Shown piece by piece: positions 1-8,835 of a DNA stretch of 30,037 nucleotides. The notes below the pieces were generated by a model. It was given only the letters and a program-made list of their open reading frames with translations. It was not told the origin of the DNA and ran no database searches. Origin of the DNA: Shewanella sp. (GTDB lineage Bacteria; Pseudomonadota; Gammaproteobacteria; Enterobacterales; Shewanellaceae); assembly GCA_004195335.1 (NCBI GenBank), contig SDWK01000788.1:1-30037 (forward strand), written 5' to 3'. A program made the position numbers and the translations under genes. The stretch's first letter is position 1. Each line of letters opens with the position of its first letter.

Positions 1-705
1 GGGCAGGCCGGTCAGTTTTACCCATGCCGACAGGGTTTCGGAACCCAGAGCGTCGCCGCCGGAAGTGTAAAGACGAATTGAACTGGTGTCGTAATCCTTA
101 AATTTGGGGAACTTCATCAGAGCCCGGTAGCCGGTGGGCAGACCGGTGAGGATCGTTATTTTGTGTTTCTGAATGATGTAGTTGGTGTAAGTCTGCTCAT
201 AGAACTTGATCGAATTACACAAAGACTGCAGATCACTGAGCTTCATCAAGTTGAACAGAGGGGATGGTTTAGATACCAATAACATTCCCATGTTGAAATA
301 GGTAAGTTTACCCTCTCTGCGCTGCCAGTCTTCAACAGGCTCAAGTTGCTGGCATATCTCATTAATGACAGGCGTTCGGTCACGGTAGAGTCCTTCATTG
401 AACATATAAACCGTGTCTTGATCTGGGTATACCTCAAAGATGTCTCTTGCCGATGGGGTAATAATAAAATCGGCGTCCAGATAGAGTACACGGTCGTACT
501 CTTTCAGGAGCTCCCCGATATACAGTTTTTCTGACCAAGCCGGATTCGCATCATATTTAGGTTTGCTGATATCGATCTTGTAGTGAAGCTCTTCAGACAC
601 TATTAAGTCGGCACCGACCCTATCAGCATATATTTGAAAGCTATTCAATGCGGCTTTGTACATAGGGTTATCACCTATGGCAAGCGTGAATATGGCTTTT
701 TTCAT
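1..705 (-). CDS. GT8-like glycosyltransferase, 5' part; frame continues into acyl-CoA-synthetase-like sequence (partial)
   Basis: The frame opens at an ATG at 705-703, with a CAAGG ribosome site upstream, and stays open to the window edge (235 codons visible). Residues 1 to about 180 look like a GT-A fold transferase of the GT8 type: an MKKAIFTLAIGDNPMY start, the WSEKLYIGELL segment, and a DxD metal/nucleotide-sugar motif in RVLYLDADFII. It would add a sugar to a surface glycan in the cytoplasm. From about residue 185 the protein instead reads TILTGLPTGYRALMKFPKF and RLYTSGGDALGS, which is the substrate/ATP region of AMP-forming acyl-CoA ligases, and the DNA there (about 1-155) is visibly richer in G+C. 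It is the last gene of a minus-strand cluster, 29 nt after the GT9 gene. It may be a real fusion, a recombination scar or an assembly join. Confidence 0.75.
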   Translation of the reverse strand, partial: MKKAIFTLAIGDNPMYKAALNSFQIYADRVGADLIVSEELHYKIDISKPKYDANPAWSEKLYIGELLKEYDRVLYLDADFIITPSARDIFEVYPDQDTVYMFNEGLYRDRTPVINEICQQLEPVEDWQRREGKLTYFNMGMLLVSKPSPLFNLMKLSDLQSLCNSIKFYEQTYTNYIIQKHKITILTGLPTGYRALMKFPKFKDYDTSSIRLYTSGGDALGSETLSAWVKLTGLP

Positions 706-734
706 CTTTAAACCTTGTTTTAAATGGTGAAATG

Positions 735-1865
735 TTAAGAGTCAGTGTTTTCTATGCTGTTTAGCATTTTTTTATAAGTCTGCTCTACCTCATCGACACT
801 GATATCGCTTACATGCCCCTTGCCTTGGGTGGCATAGAGCACTTGAGTGCGATCATTGATTGGTGGTGCCCAATAAGGTTTTTTCTGTCTCATCATCGCA
901 ATGAGTGGGCGCTTCAGAGCCGTTGCAAAATGCATGATTGCCGTTTCGACCGTGATGACGACATCAGATTGAGCAATGATGGAGGGCAACTCAAAAAAGT
1001 GTTCATTAACGGTAAAAACGGCTACTTGAAACGGTGCTAATGATGACGATTCGAGTACGGATTTTTCCATTTCACTCAGATTTTCACCCGTGACATTGAT
1101 GATAAAACGTATATCCGGTGTATCTTGCCCCATTTTTTCGATTAGTTGAAATAACTGCTGCTGTTGCCAGTCTCGTTTACTATTCGTTGATAGATGATTG
1201 AGGAAAATCAATCTCCCTTGTCGACGATTGTCGGTAAACTTTTTTTCTATCCAAGTGCTAGTGGTGACTTTGATGTTGTCCGGTATAACTAAGTCCGGCA
1301 TGAATTCACTTTTATCAAGCTGAACACCAGCGATCTGGTTTAGCAGTTGATAATAGCGATCAGTAATATGGTGATTACTATCAAGTTTACTTGGATCGAG
1401 CTGGAAAATGGTATCGCTACCTCTGAAAAGCCAAAAGTTGAGCAATCCAGCAAACTTACTCTTACCTATGCTTGAAACGATGAACCCATCAGGTGAAATT
1501 TGACGAGCAATATCAGAGAACTGCTCACTCTTACTCCCCGAGTGGGTAATAATCAGATCATAATCAAAGGCTTTAGCTTGGGTAACTTGCGCTTGTAAAC
1601 TGTCATTAGAGTCACAGCAGCCATAACATCGAGTGAAAGCTGGCTCTGCTGTGATCCATTGTTGCATTATCTTACTGCGAGACAGACGCCATGCATCTTT
1701 ATTACTTCGGTTATCGTCAAGCCAGATATCAACTTCTATGTGAGGCTGTTGAGCCTTAAATGCGGTTAGAAAAGTTTTGATATAGAGGAAATCACCCAAA
1801 GCCAGGGGGGAGATAAAGAGTAATCGCTTTGCACTGTTTAGTTGTGAGCTTGAAATGAGTGACAT
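735..1865 (-). CDS. GT9-family glycosyltransferase (heptosyltransferase-like)
   Basis: A 376-aa soluble protein of the ADP-heptose:LPS heptosyltransferase family (GT9, GT-B fold). Seen: an N-terminal LLFISPLALGDFLYIKTFL segment in the position of the family's GD(I/V)L motif, and a C-terminal nucleotide-binding stretch IIAQSDVVITVETAIMHFAT. The latter is the counterpart of the family's 'DTGxMHLAAA' motif but with V-E-T-A in place of D-T-G. The divergence suggests a sugar donor other than ADP-heptose. It would act on the cytoplasmic face during LPS core or O-chain assembly. It lies in a minus-strand run with the glycerophosphate genes upstream and the GT8-like gene downstream. Acceptor and donor cannot be read from the sequence. 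Confidence 0.85.
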   Translation of the reverse strand: MSLISSSQLNSAKRLLFISPLALGDFLYIKTFLTAFKAQQPHIEVDIWLDDNRSNKDAWRLSRSKIMQQWITAEPAFTRCYGCCDSNDSLQAQVTQAKAFDYDLIITHSGSKSEQFSDIARQISPDGFIVSSIGKSKFAGLLNFWLFRGSDTIFQLDPSKLDSNHHITDRYYQLLNQIAGVQLDKSEFMPDLVIPDNIKVTTSTWIEKKFTDNRRQGRLIFLNHLSTNSKRDWQQQQLFQLIEKMGQDTPDIRFIINVTGENLSEMEKSVLESSSLAPFQVAVFTVNEHFFELPSIIAQSDVVITVETAIMHFATALKRPLIAMMRQKKPYWAPPINDRTQVLYATQGKGHVSDISVDEVEQTYKKMLNSIENTDS

Positions 1866-1971
1866 TGACCGTTAGCCATGCTGTTACTTAGTTAGCCTAA
1901 AGGATACATGGCTTTGAGTTGACTGAAAACTCTCATTTATTGTTATTGCCAGGTTTGGCTTCTTCTGAAGT

Positions 1972-3045
1972 CTATTTTTCAAATGCATTTTTATATGCTT
2001 TTTCTAGCTGTGTCTTAGGTATTGAGCTTAGCTTCTCTAAAAATGTCATACGACCTTTTCGCATTTCAGGGCTGATAGCTAATGCTTCAAAAAATTCATC
2101 TTTGCTAATGTTTAAGGAATTAGGGGTGCTGCGAATATTGAAACCATCAATACATTCTAAAACTGAAGGGCTTAGTGCTGGTAAATTCAGGAGTAATCTT
2201 ATGTGATGACAAAACTTCATTCCCAGTGCCACTTGTTCGCCATGTAAACCATCTCCAAGGTTGAGAAAATCTAATGCATGGCTAATCAAATGTTCTGCAC
2301 CGGAACAGGGGCGAGAGTCTCCCGAAAATCCCATTGCTAGCCCCGACAAAATAAGTCCTTCAGCGAGCTGAGTGATCACAGCTTGGTCGGTGAGTGACAG
2401 GTGCTGCATCCCAACAATTTCATTTGCCGCAGATTTTGCGAGTAAATAGGAAAACCCATCAACATCGGCCCTGTCTTTAGCATAATTCATATCAAGTAAT
2501 GCACAATAGTTTGAAAGAAGATCGCCAATACCAGCTTGAGTAAGGCGTATCGGTGCTTGGGAGCAGAGCTTTGTGTCGACGATTATGACATTGGGAATTG
2601 CAGCCGGAAGACTGAGTTTTTTCCCTGATTCATCAAAAATCACGGCAATAGGCGAAGATATACAATCGCTGGAAAGTGCAGTCGGTATTACAATGAGTTC
2701 AATATGACGTAGGCTAGCTAATCGTTTGCATACATCGAGAACTTTTCCCCCGCCGAAAGCCACGACGGTTTGGATTTGTAGCTCTGCACAAATGGCATCG
2801 ATTTGAGATACATTAGTAAAGTCAGCTTTTTCTATTATATGTGTAGTGCAGCTTTTGCTAGCCCATAAATGGGATAAAACCTGTTCAGCTAATGTCTTCA
2901 CACCATCATCTATAGCCAGTAGCACCCCTTGAGAAAGTGGTAAATTTGATAACAGAGGCGTATTTGCTATCGCATCTTTCTCAACGAGCAACTGGGCTGG
3001 AAACTCCAAATGTCGAGTGTTGAGCTTCCTTGTGAAGTCTGACAA
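1972..3045 (-). CDS. sn-glycerol-1-phosphate dehydrogenase-like (AraM/EgsA family)
   Basis: A 357-aa member of the iron/zinc dehydroquinate-synthase-like superfamily, closest by motif to glycerol-1-phosphate dehydrogenases. Seen: the nucleotide-binding GGGKVLDVCKRLA, the IPTALSSDCISSPIAV loop, GIGDLLSNYCALLD, and the metal-ligand region SRPCSGAEHLISHALD followed by HGEQVALG. Family members reduce dihydroxyacetone phosphate to sn-glycerol-1-phosphate with NAD(P)H in the cytoplasm. The start is TTG at 3045, decided by a perfect AAGGAGG at 3057-3051 five bases upstream; this TTG directly abuts the TAA of the cytidylyltransferase gene, so the two are translationally linked. In context it probably supplies glycerol phosphate for activation to CDP-glycerol. 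A related sugar-alcohol phosphate dehydrogenase remains possible. Confidence 0.8.
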   Translation of the reverse strand: MSDFTRKLNTRHLEFPAQLLVEKDAIANTPLLSNLPLSQGVLLAIDDGVKTLAEQVLSHLWASKSCTTHIIEKADFTNVSQIDAICAELQIQTVVAFGGGKVLDVCKRLASLRHIELIVIPTALSSDCISSPIAVIFDESGKKLSLPAAIPNVIIVDTKLCSQAPIRLTQAGIGDLLSNYCALLDMNYAKDRADVDGFSYLLAKSAANEIVGMQHLSLTDQAVITQLAEGLILSGLAMGFSGDSRPCSGAEHLISHALDFLNLGDGLHGEQVALGMKFCHHIRLLLNLPALSPSVLECIDGFNIRSTPNSLNISKDEFFEALAISPEMRKGRMTFLEKLSSIPKTQLEKAYKNAFEK

Positions 3046-3465
3046 TTATGCCTCCTTGATCTGTTTTATTAAGGTGCTGGTACTGACGGATTTATGATAT
3101 TCAGTATAGGCGAGGCTTACACCATGCTCGTCGAGATATGATTGAGTGCACCTAATTTGGGCTAAATATGATTCATGTTCCCAGTCATCACCATGAGCAA
3201 TGATGTCAATATTGTATTTTTCAATAATAGGTTTGATATCAAAACTATTGGTGACTTCAACCTGTGAAACACAGCTGAGCGCATTGAGAATAGCTGCTCT
3301 ATCATCTTCACTATATATTGGACGCCGCTTATATTTTTCGGTCATTTCATCGCCATTAATCAATATAATGAGTTCATCACCCAATTCTGAGGCTTTCTGA
3401 AGGAACTCGACATGACCTCGATGAAAAAGATCGAATACACCGACAACTAAAACTTTTTTAGACAT
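3046..3465 (-). CDS. glycerol-phosphate cytidylyltransferase-like (TagD-type nucleotidyltransferase)
   Basis: A 139-aa single-domain nucleotidyltransferase. Seen: GVFDLFHRGHVEFL with the HxGH catalytic motif (HRGH, about residues 15-18), the phosphate-binding RPIYSEDDRAAIL, the HGDDWEH substrate-site motif, and a C-terminal SVSTSTLIKQI equivalent to the family's 'R-T-x-G-(I/V)-S-T-(S/T)-x-(I/L)' motif. The length matches TagD/GCT enzymes, which join CTP and glycerol phosphate to give CDP-glycerol and pyrophosphate. It is first in the minus-strand cluster and is followed without a gap by the glycerol-phosphate dehydrogenase. The CDP-glycerol-using transferase lies divergently at 3751, giving a complete small pathway. 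An ethanolamine- or other polyol-phosphate substrate cannot be excluded. Confidence 0.85.
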   Translation of the reverse strand: MSKKVLVVGVFDLFHRGHVEFLQKASELGDELIILINGDEMTEKYKRRPIYSEDDRAAILNALSCVSQVEVTNSFDIKPIIEKYNIDIIAHGDDWEHESYLAQIRCTQSYLDEHGVSLAYTEYHKSVSTSTLIKQIKEA

Positions 3466-3750
3466 TTAACACCATAGAGTTACTGCTTCATACACGAATA
3501 TATGAAACACGATATTACAGTTATGAAAGAATCGCTATGATAAAGCAAAGTCAGTTTTTGAGAAACCATGATATGACTTAATGCATCTCCCTTATGTGCA
3601 TAACACTTGAGTGATGAGGGCAAAAAACGATAGTCTGAGATGTATGTGTTACAATCGCCGCATTAATTTTCGTATGAACTCTGATGAGTCATACTCGTGT
3701 TAGATTTGTATTAAGCTTTCGTTCTCGAAGCACTTTTAAGAAGGTTTTCC
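3466..3750. other. divergent intergenic region of the glycerophosphate cluster
   Basis: These 285 bases separate the cytidylyltransferase (leftward) from the glycerophosphotransferase (rightward) and must hold both promoters. I see a TACAAT -10-like box at about 3650 (in GTGTTACAATCG) without a good -35, and a short dyad TTATGTGCATAA at 3592-3603. No open frame or RNA gene is evident. Confidence 0.4.
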
Positions 3751-4821
3751 GTGATCTGTTTTGATGTTTTACATCCCTATTATCTTCCACAATACTTACC
3801 CGTTAAGGATGAGTTGATTAAACGTGGGGAAACAGTACATTTTATTGTTTATCGCAGTCTTGAGCAGCAAGCTGCACTGGATACTTTGGTGTCTCAGCAT
3901 CAATTGAATGTTCAATGGGTTAATAATGCAGAAGAAGCGTTGGCTTTTTATCTGGAAAATAAACCTAAGTGGGTTATCTTTGGTAACAGTTTTGATGCTT
4001 CATCAAAACTAAAAGGGATATCGAAAACAGCGCTGATGCAACACGGTATAGGTCCCAAAGCGTGTTATTACACCGTATCTGAGTCAGATATGGATGTACG
4101 TTTTGTTGAGGGGGAGTATCGTTTAAACCGATTACAACAGCTATTTCCCTCAAAAACATTTATCGATACAGGCTACGCAAAGTTAGATCCAATCCTACAA
4201 GGCTGTGAAAAGGGGTTAGACCTAAAAGCGCTTGGTTTAGATCCAACTAAACCTACTTTACTTTACGCTCCGACTTTTTACCCCAGTAGTATCGAAAAGA
4301 TGGCTAAACAGTGGCCCGAACATTTCACCGAGTACAATATTTTACTTAAACCTCACTATTTTTCTTTGAGTAAAGCGGGTTACAAAAAGCAGAAACAGCT
4401 TCTTGAATACTGGGCTTCATTCGATAATGTATATTTAGCTCCAGTCGAAGAAACAAATTTAGTTCCTTTTATGGCGAGTGCCGATCTGCTGATCAGCGAT
4501 GCCTCGTCGGCACTGTTTGAGTTTGCCGCTCTGGGTAAGCCTGTAGTCTGGTGTGATTTTTACCATTTACGCTGGAGCTATAGAGGTATCTTCAAGTTTC
4601 GTTTTGATCGAAGAGTTGATGAAGACCTTTATAAGTATGCGGGTGTTGCAGCACATGCAAAAACCTATAATGATTTGAAGCGTGTCGTTGGTGAACAAAT
4701 TGCAGCGCCAGAGTCATATGCACCTCAAAGAGCAAAATATACTTATGAGCTGGCGGGGAAAGTAGATGGTCTATGTAGTCAGCGGATTGTCGATTACCTC
4801 TTGAGAGAGAAGTCTGCTTAA
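3751..4821 (+). CDS. CDP-glycerol glycerophosphotransferase family protein (TagB/TagF-like)
   Basis: A 356-aa protein of the CDP-glycerol:poly(glycerophosphate) glycerophosphotransferase family, which moves glycerol phosphate from CDP-glycerol to a glycan or to a growing glycerophosphate chain at the inner face of the membrane. Seen: LMQHGIG with the acceptor-side His, LLYAPTFYPSS, the LLKPHYF catalytic-His motif, and the donor-binding ADLLISDASSALFEFAALGKP. It is close to the catalytic-domain size, with no long N-terminal membrane-binding extension, so a monofunctional 'primer' or single-decoration enzyme is more likely than a long-chain polymerase. The start is GTG at 3751 with AAGAAGG at 3738-3744. 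The divergent genes at 1972-3465 can make its substrate. Confidence 0.88.
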   Translation: MICFDVLHPYYLPQYLPVKDELIKRGETVHFIVYRSLEQQAALDTLVSQHQLNVQWVNNAEEALAFYLENKPKWVIFGNSFDASSKLKGISKTALMQHGIGPKACYYTVSESDMDVRFVEGEYRLNRLQQLFPSKTFIDTGYAKLDPILQGCEKGLDLKALGLDPTKPTLLYAPTFYPSSIEKMAKQWPEHFTEYNILLKPHYFSLSKAGYKKQKQLLEYWASFDNVYLAPVEETNLVPFMASADLLISDASSALFEFAALGKPVVWCDFYHLRWSYRGIFKFRFDRRVDEDLYKYAGVAAHAKTYNDLKRVVGEQIAAPESYAPQRAKYTYELAGKVDGLCSQRIVDYLLREKSA

Positions 4822-4833
4822 AGTGATATTGGG

Positions 4834-4867
4834 AACTGTGTTAATGAGCTCTGAGCTGAACACAGTT
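4834..4867 (+). terminator. possible terminator after the glycerophosphotransferase gene
   Basis: A 9-bp perfect stem (AACTGTGTT at 4834-4842 with AACACAGTT at 4859-4867) encloses a smaller AGCTC/GAGCT stem, 12 bases after the stop codon. There is no clean T-run after it (TTCTGTCATCT), so rho-independent activity is uncertain. The rest of 4822-5120 is AT-rich with no gene; a TACAAT box about 50 bases before coaD may be its -10. Confidence 0.35.
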
Positions 4868-5078
4868 TCTGTCATCTACTATCGAATGAACCAAATGGTA
4901 TCGCCGTTAACCTTGTTTTAAGTAATTTCAGTCATAATTTCAAACCTCACTAGACATTTTCATACCTTAATTCAATCGTTTCCTTTCCTGTTATATAAAA
5001 ATCAACACATACGACAATTTTTGAGAAAGCAGAGGAAAAGTAACAGTGTTGAGTAAATTTAGGTACAATCGGGGCTGA

Positions 5079-5597
<519 letters not shown>

Positions 5598-5611
5598 GAG
5601 TGAAAGTTATA

Positions 5612-7105
5612 ATGATGGAAATAGTAAAGTCATTTGGTGTGCGATTTTTTGTAATACTCAGCTTATTTACCTCCTTTATTTCAGTATCAGCGCCGTGGGT
5701 GGACACGTCGGATATCTATCTGCGTGCCGATATTCAGGCGCTTGCCGATGAAGGCGTGATCACGGTTCCCGTCAACACCTACCCGCTGATGTGGGCGGGT
5801 ATCGGTGCGGATCTAAGTAAGGTTGAGCCTTCGGTATTAACCCCTTCATTGGCGCAAGCTTTTGCCCGAGTGAATTACTATTATCGAAATGCGGTCGAAA
5901 ACCGCGGTAATACCAGAATAAAAGCGGCAGCGGCAACCGATGCGGCTCGTTTTCAGCATTTTGGTTCCGACTACAGCGAGCAAGGTGAGTTGCAAGCCTC
6001 CTATGAATATATGGGGGATCGCTTTGCCTTTAAGGCCTCGGCTTCAGCTAACTATGATCCCAGTGATGACAAAGAGTTCAGATTTGATGATTCTTATATG
6101 GCGGCTATCTTAGGTAACTGGATATTTACCGCCGGCGCCATAGAGCAGTGGTGGGGACCCGGATTCGACTCCTCACTGCACAGATCAAACAATGCTCGAC
6201 CGCTGCCTTCTGTGATGATCAGCCGTAACAATGCCGCCGCTTTTGAAACTCCCTGGTTATCCTGGCTTGGACCTTGGACCTTTACTGCTGGTATAAGCCG
6301 TTTAGAAGAGGAGCGTGCCATCGCTAATCCGTTACTGTGGAATTTCCGCAGTTCACTGCGCCCCTTCAGGCAGTTAGAGGTTGGTTTCTCCTGGAGTACC
6401 CAGTTCTGTGGTGAAGGCGAAGAGTGCTCTTGGGAAAGTGCACTGAAGTCTATTACTGGTCAGCGTGATTGCCGTAATGATACTGGCGCAGGTTGTACCA
6501 ACTATGGTAACCAGATGGCCGGTTACGATATCCGTTTCAGTGATACCTGGTTCGATGTTCCGTTTGGTGTCTATTACGAGAAAACTTGTGAGGATGCCAA
6601 GGGCTCCGCTCCTTGGGATATTGTCGATTGTGGTCATCTCGGGGGAGTTGATACCCGTTTCAATTTTGACAACCAGCAATACAAGCTGTTTTTTGAAATG
6701 ACCGACACCATGGTGTTTTGTGGCGAAGATCCTACCGTGTTTAACTGCATGTATGAGCACGGTGATTACAAGAGTGGCTCCCGTTACTATGGTAAGGCGT
6801 ATGGCAGTACCTATGACAGCGACGCTAAAGTCTATGTACTGGGACTCATTGGACAGTTTGCCAATAGTCACGGCATCACTTCATTGTTACGTTATGCCCA
6901 GCTGAACAAAGATGGTAAAAACCGTGGTGGCGAATGGGCACCGAAGCCGCCTAAGGAAGACTTGTTAATGCTGGAGCTTAGCTATCGCATGCCTATCTGG
7001 AAAGGGATGATGAGTGTCGGTGGTACTGTGTCTCAATCGGAATTTGAGGTCGAAGATAAACAAACCGATGCGACCCTGTTCGGCACTTACGAGTATCGTT
7101 TTTAA
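5612..7105 (+). CDS. Wzi-family capsule assembly outer-membrane protein
   Basis: A 497-aa exported protein. The first about 25 residues (MMEIVKSFGVRFFVILSLFT...VSA) are a signal peptide ending before PWVDTSD. The mature start, DIYLRADIQALADEG, and the repeated short amphipathic beta strands with a final aromatic residue (YEYRF at the end) fit the Wzi beta-barrel family. This family binds group 1-type capsule or other exopolysaccharide at the outer membrane. Cys pairs within CGEGEECSW, CRNDTGAGC, CEDAKG/DCGH and CGEDPTVFNC suggest extracellular disulfide-closed loops. ATG 5612 is chosen over an upstream TTG (5594) that lies inside the coaD stop. Many Shewanella carry Wzi homologues without a classical capsule locus, so its polymer is unknown. 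Confidence 0.85.
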   Translation: MMEIVKSFGVRFFVILSLFTSFISVSAPWVDTSDIYLRADIQALADEGVITVPVNTYPLMWAGIGADLSKVEPSVLTPSLAQAFARVNYYYRNAVENRGNTRIKAAAATDAARFQHFGSDYSEQGELQASYEYMGDRFAFKASASANYDPSDDKEFRFDDSYMAAILGNWIFTAGAIEQWWGPGFDSSLHRSNNARPLPSVMISRNNAAAFETPWLSWLGPWTFTAGISRLEEERAIANPLLWNFRSSLRPFRQLEVGFSWSTQFCGEGEECSWESALKSITGQRDCRNDTGAGCTNYGNQMAGYDIRFSDTWFDVPFGVYYEKTCEDAKGSAPWDIVDCGHLGGVDTRFNFDNQQYKLFFEMTDTMVFCGEDPTVFNCMYEHGDYKSGSRYYGKAYGSTYDSDAKVYVLGLIGQFANSHGITSLLRYAQLNKDGKNRGGEWAPKPPKEDLLMLELSYRMPIWKGMMSVGGTVSQSEFEVEDKQTDATLFGTYEYRF

Positions 7106-7107
7106 AA

Positions 7108-7223
7108 GAAGGTACTAGGTGCGAGCGGTAAGAAGCTGCTCGCTGCGCTCTCGCAGTGAGCCTGCGAACGTCCACGTAGCCACATAGTGGCGTTCTCGAA
7201 GGCGTTTTTCAGCCTTCTACCTT
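7108..7223. repeat. nested inverted-repeat intergenic element between wzi-like gene and mutM
   Basis: Several palindromes are packed together: outer AAGGTA (7109-7114) with TACCTT (7218-7223); a 10-bp stem with one mismatch, GCTCGCTGCG (7138-7147) with CGCAGTGAGC (7152-7161); GCCACatAGTGGC at 7178-7190 inside GAACG/CGTTC; and GAAGGC with GCCTTC at about 7199-7217. It is GC-richer than its surroundings and overlaps the mutM stop. It resembles a REP-type element and may also halt convergent transcription, but there is no T-run. Confidence 0.4.
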
Positions 7224-8032
7224 GTCTGACATAAGCCACAAAATACTGTGGTTCTCTGGCCCAGTTTTATCTCACTGAGCAGATTGCCACATTGGGTGCA
7301 GGTTTTACCTCCGCGCCCATAAACATGAAGTTCTTGGGCAAAGTAGCCGGGCTTTCCCTCGGCATTAGTGAAGTCTTTCAATGTGGTTCCACCTTGCTTG
7401 ATGGCATTCGCCAAGATCTGTTTCACCTCGGTAACCAGAATCGTCAACCTCTCACTGTCGACCTTGCCCGCCGGCATTTCGGGATGAATGCCTGCTGCAA
7501 ACAGCGCTTCGTTGGCATAGATATTACCGACACCTACGACAATGTGGTTATCCATCAAACAGAGCTTAATGGCTTTCTTCTTATTCTTTAATATCTGTTC
7601 AAGATAGGCTGGGTTAAATTCATCCTTTAGTGGCTCCGGCCCGAGCTTTGATAGCAGAGGGTGAGCCTCTTCAGGCAGTTCACACCACAACCAGGCACCG
7701 AAACGACGAGGGTCGTTAAACCTCAGTATTTTACCACTAGCCAGCTCTAAATCGATATGATCATGCTTCTCGACAGGCGTGTTTCTGGAGACGATTCTGA
7801 GACTTCCCGACATGCCAAGATGCACGATTGTCGTGCCGGCATCGGTATCTATCAGCAGGTACTTTGCCCTACGACGCACGTTTCGAATGGTCTCCCCCAC
7901 GATCTGCTGGGCGATATCCGGTACCGGCCAGCGAAGACTGGCGTTTCGCACGGTGAGTGCCGTCGCTTGTTGATCGACTAAATGGGGAGAGATCCCTTGG
8001 CGGGTCACTTCAACTTCGGGCAATTCAGGCAT
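7217..8032 (-). CDS. mutM: formamidopyrimidine-DNA glycosylase MutM (Fpg)
   Basis: A 271-aa base-excision repair enzyme that removes 8-oxoguanine and formamidopyrimidines and nicks the abasic site. Seen: the N-terminal [12 protein letters not shown], with the catalytic Pro-2 and Glu-3 that require the start at 8032; the LGMSGSL segment with KYLLID before it (conserved Lys); the helix-two-turn-helix region [14 protein letters not shown]; and the C-terminal zinc finger C-x2-C-x16-C-x2-C in [10 protein letters not shown]...VFCGLCQTR. An upstream in-frame extension to 8089 would bury the catalytic proline and is rejected. It is transcribed after the hypothetical membrane gene at 8121, with an 88-base gap. 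Confidence 0.97.
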   Translation of the reverse strand: MPELPEVEVTRQGISPHLVDQQATALTVRNASLRWPVPDIAQQIVGETIRNVRRRAKYLLIDTDAGTTIVHLGMSGSLRIVSRNTPVEKHDHIDLELASGKILRFNDPRRFGAWLWCELPEEAHPLLSKLGPEPLKDEFNPAYLEQILKNKKKAIKLCLMDNHIVVGVGNIYANEALFAAGIHPEMPAGKVDSERLTILVTEVKQILANAIKQGGTTLKDFTNAEGKPGYFAQELHVYGRGGKTCTQCGNLLSEIKLGQRTTVFCGLCQTR

Positions 8033-8120
8033 ATTCATTCTCGGGTCAGTGGGTAAGGTTGCGTTACCGGCCATGGTCGAGGAGAGCATCGGCCATTACT
8101 CGACACTAGGTTGGATCAAG

Positions 8121-8603
8121 CTAGCTGGCGGTGTTTTCTCCGACGGATATTTTTGTGATCGGTGAAAGCGCCTCTCTTTGACTGGGAGGGATCAGGTACC
8201 AGTTATTTGCCGGGGATTTTAGTAGCCCGAGCTTTTTATACCAGTTCCAGGACTGGGCTTGCTCATTATTGGCGATAACTATGATGAGTTCTTTTGGTGT
8301 GTCGGCACTGGCATGGTCAAACAACGCCTGTTGATCGGCCTGTGGAGATAGTTGGATCTCGCTCCAGGCATTTGCCCATACCTGACAGTTAAGAATTTTT
8401 GGATGACACTGCCAGCTGCTACTGCCTTTGTTGAGCCAGAGCTCGTTCATTTGCAGCTGTGCTAAGGGGGAGTTTTCATCGAAAAGTGGATAAGCATCAT
8501 CGGGCAACTGAGCGGTTTTGTCATCCAATAGAGTGAGTATGCTGATCATCATGAAACAAGCGATAATGAGTATGTTGTTCCATTTTTTTCGAGATAGAGC
8601 CAT
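8121..8603 (-). CDS. hypothetical membrane-anchored protein
   Basis: A 160-aa protein of unknown function. Residues about 7-26 (KWNNILIIACFMMISILTLL) form one hydrophobic helix after a short basic N-terminus, so the remainder is probably periplasmic and tethered to the inner membrane. The soluble part holds a Cys pair (WQCHPKILNCQVW) that may form a disulfide, and a C-terminal half rich in W (WNWYKKLGLLKSPANNWYL). No enzyme motif is recognised. It lies upstream of mutM on the same strand and may be cotranscribed with it, but nothing in the protein suggests DNA repair. Confidence 0.75.
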   Translation of the reverse strand: MALSRKKWNNILIIACFMMISILTLLDDKTAQLPDDAYPLFDENSPLAQLQMNELWLNKGSSSWQCHPKILNCQVWANAWSEIQLSPQADQQALFDHASADTPKELIIVIANNEQAQSWNWYKKLGLLKSPANNWYLIPPSQREALSPITKISVGENTAS

Positions 8604-8734
8604 GGCATCAAGTTTCAGTATGGTTGAGTGACAGTAAATAATCAGTCTACCATGTAGTAAAAGGCAAGGCGAAGAAAGCAGCGAGTGACGAGTGACAGAG
8701 ATAAAGCTGTGATGATTAAGACTGAAACTGTAAT

Positions 8735-8770
8735 AAAAAAGGTTGGAAACAGATAGCTTTCAACCTTTTA
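8735..8770 (-). terminator. rho-independent terminator after moaA
   Basis: On the minus strand a 9-bp stem AAAAGGTTG/CAACCTTTT is extended by a short AAAGC/G-TTTC inner pairing and runs into CCTTTTTTATTAC. It lies about 65 bases after the moaA stop and closes the Moco block. Confidence 0.8.
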
Positions 8771-8835
8771 TATTCGATTGTTAAGGTGGCCCAGGGATAG
8801 TTATGTACGGCCTCTAGAGGGGAGTTAACATGGCA

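Noticed and set aside
6374..6871. 165-codon open frame antisense to the wzi-like gene
   Set aside because: It lies wholly within a clear outer-membrane protein gene, has no ribosome site or recognisable motif, and its composition follows the opposite strand.
8033..8089. 19-residue N-terminal extension of MutM
   Set aside because: The enzyme needs its proline directly after the initiator Met; the extension would abolish catalysis.
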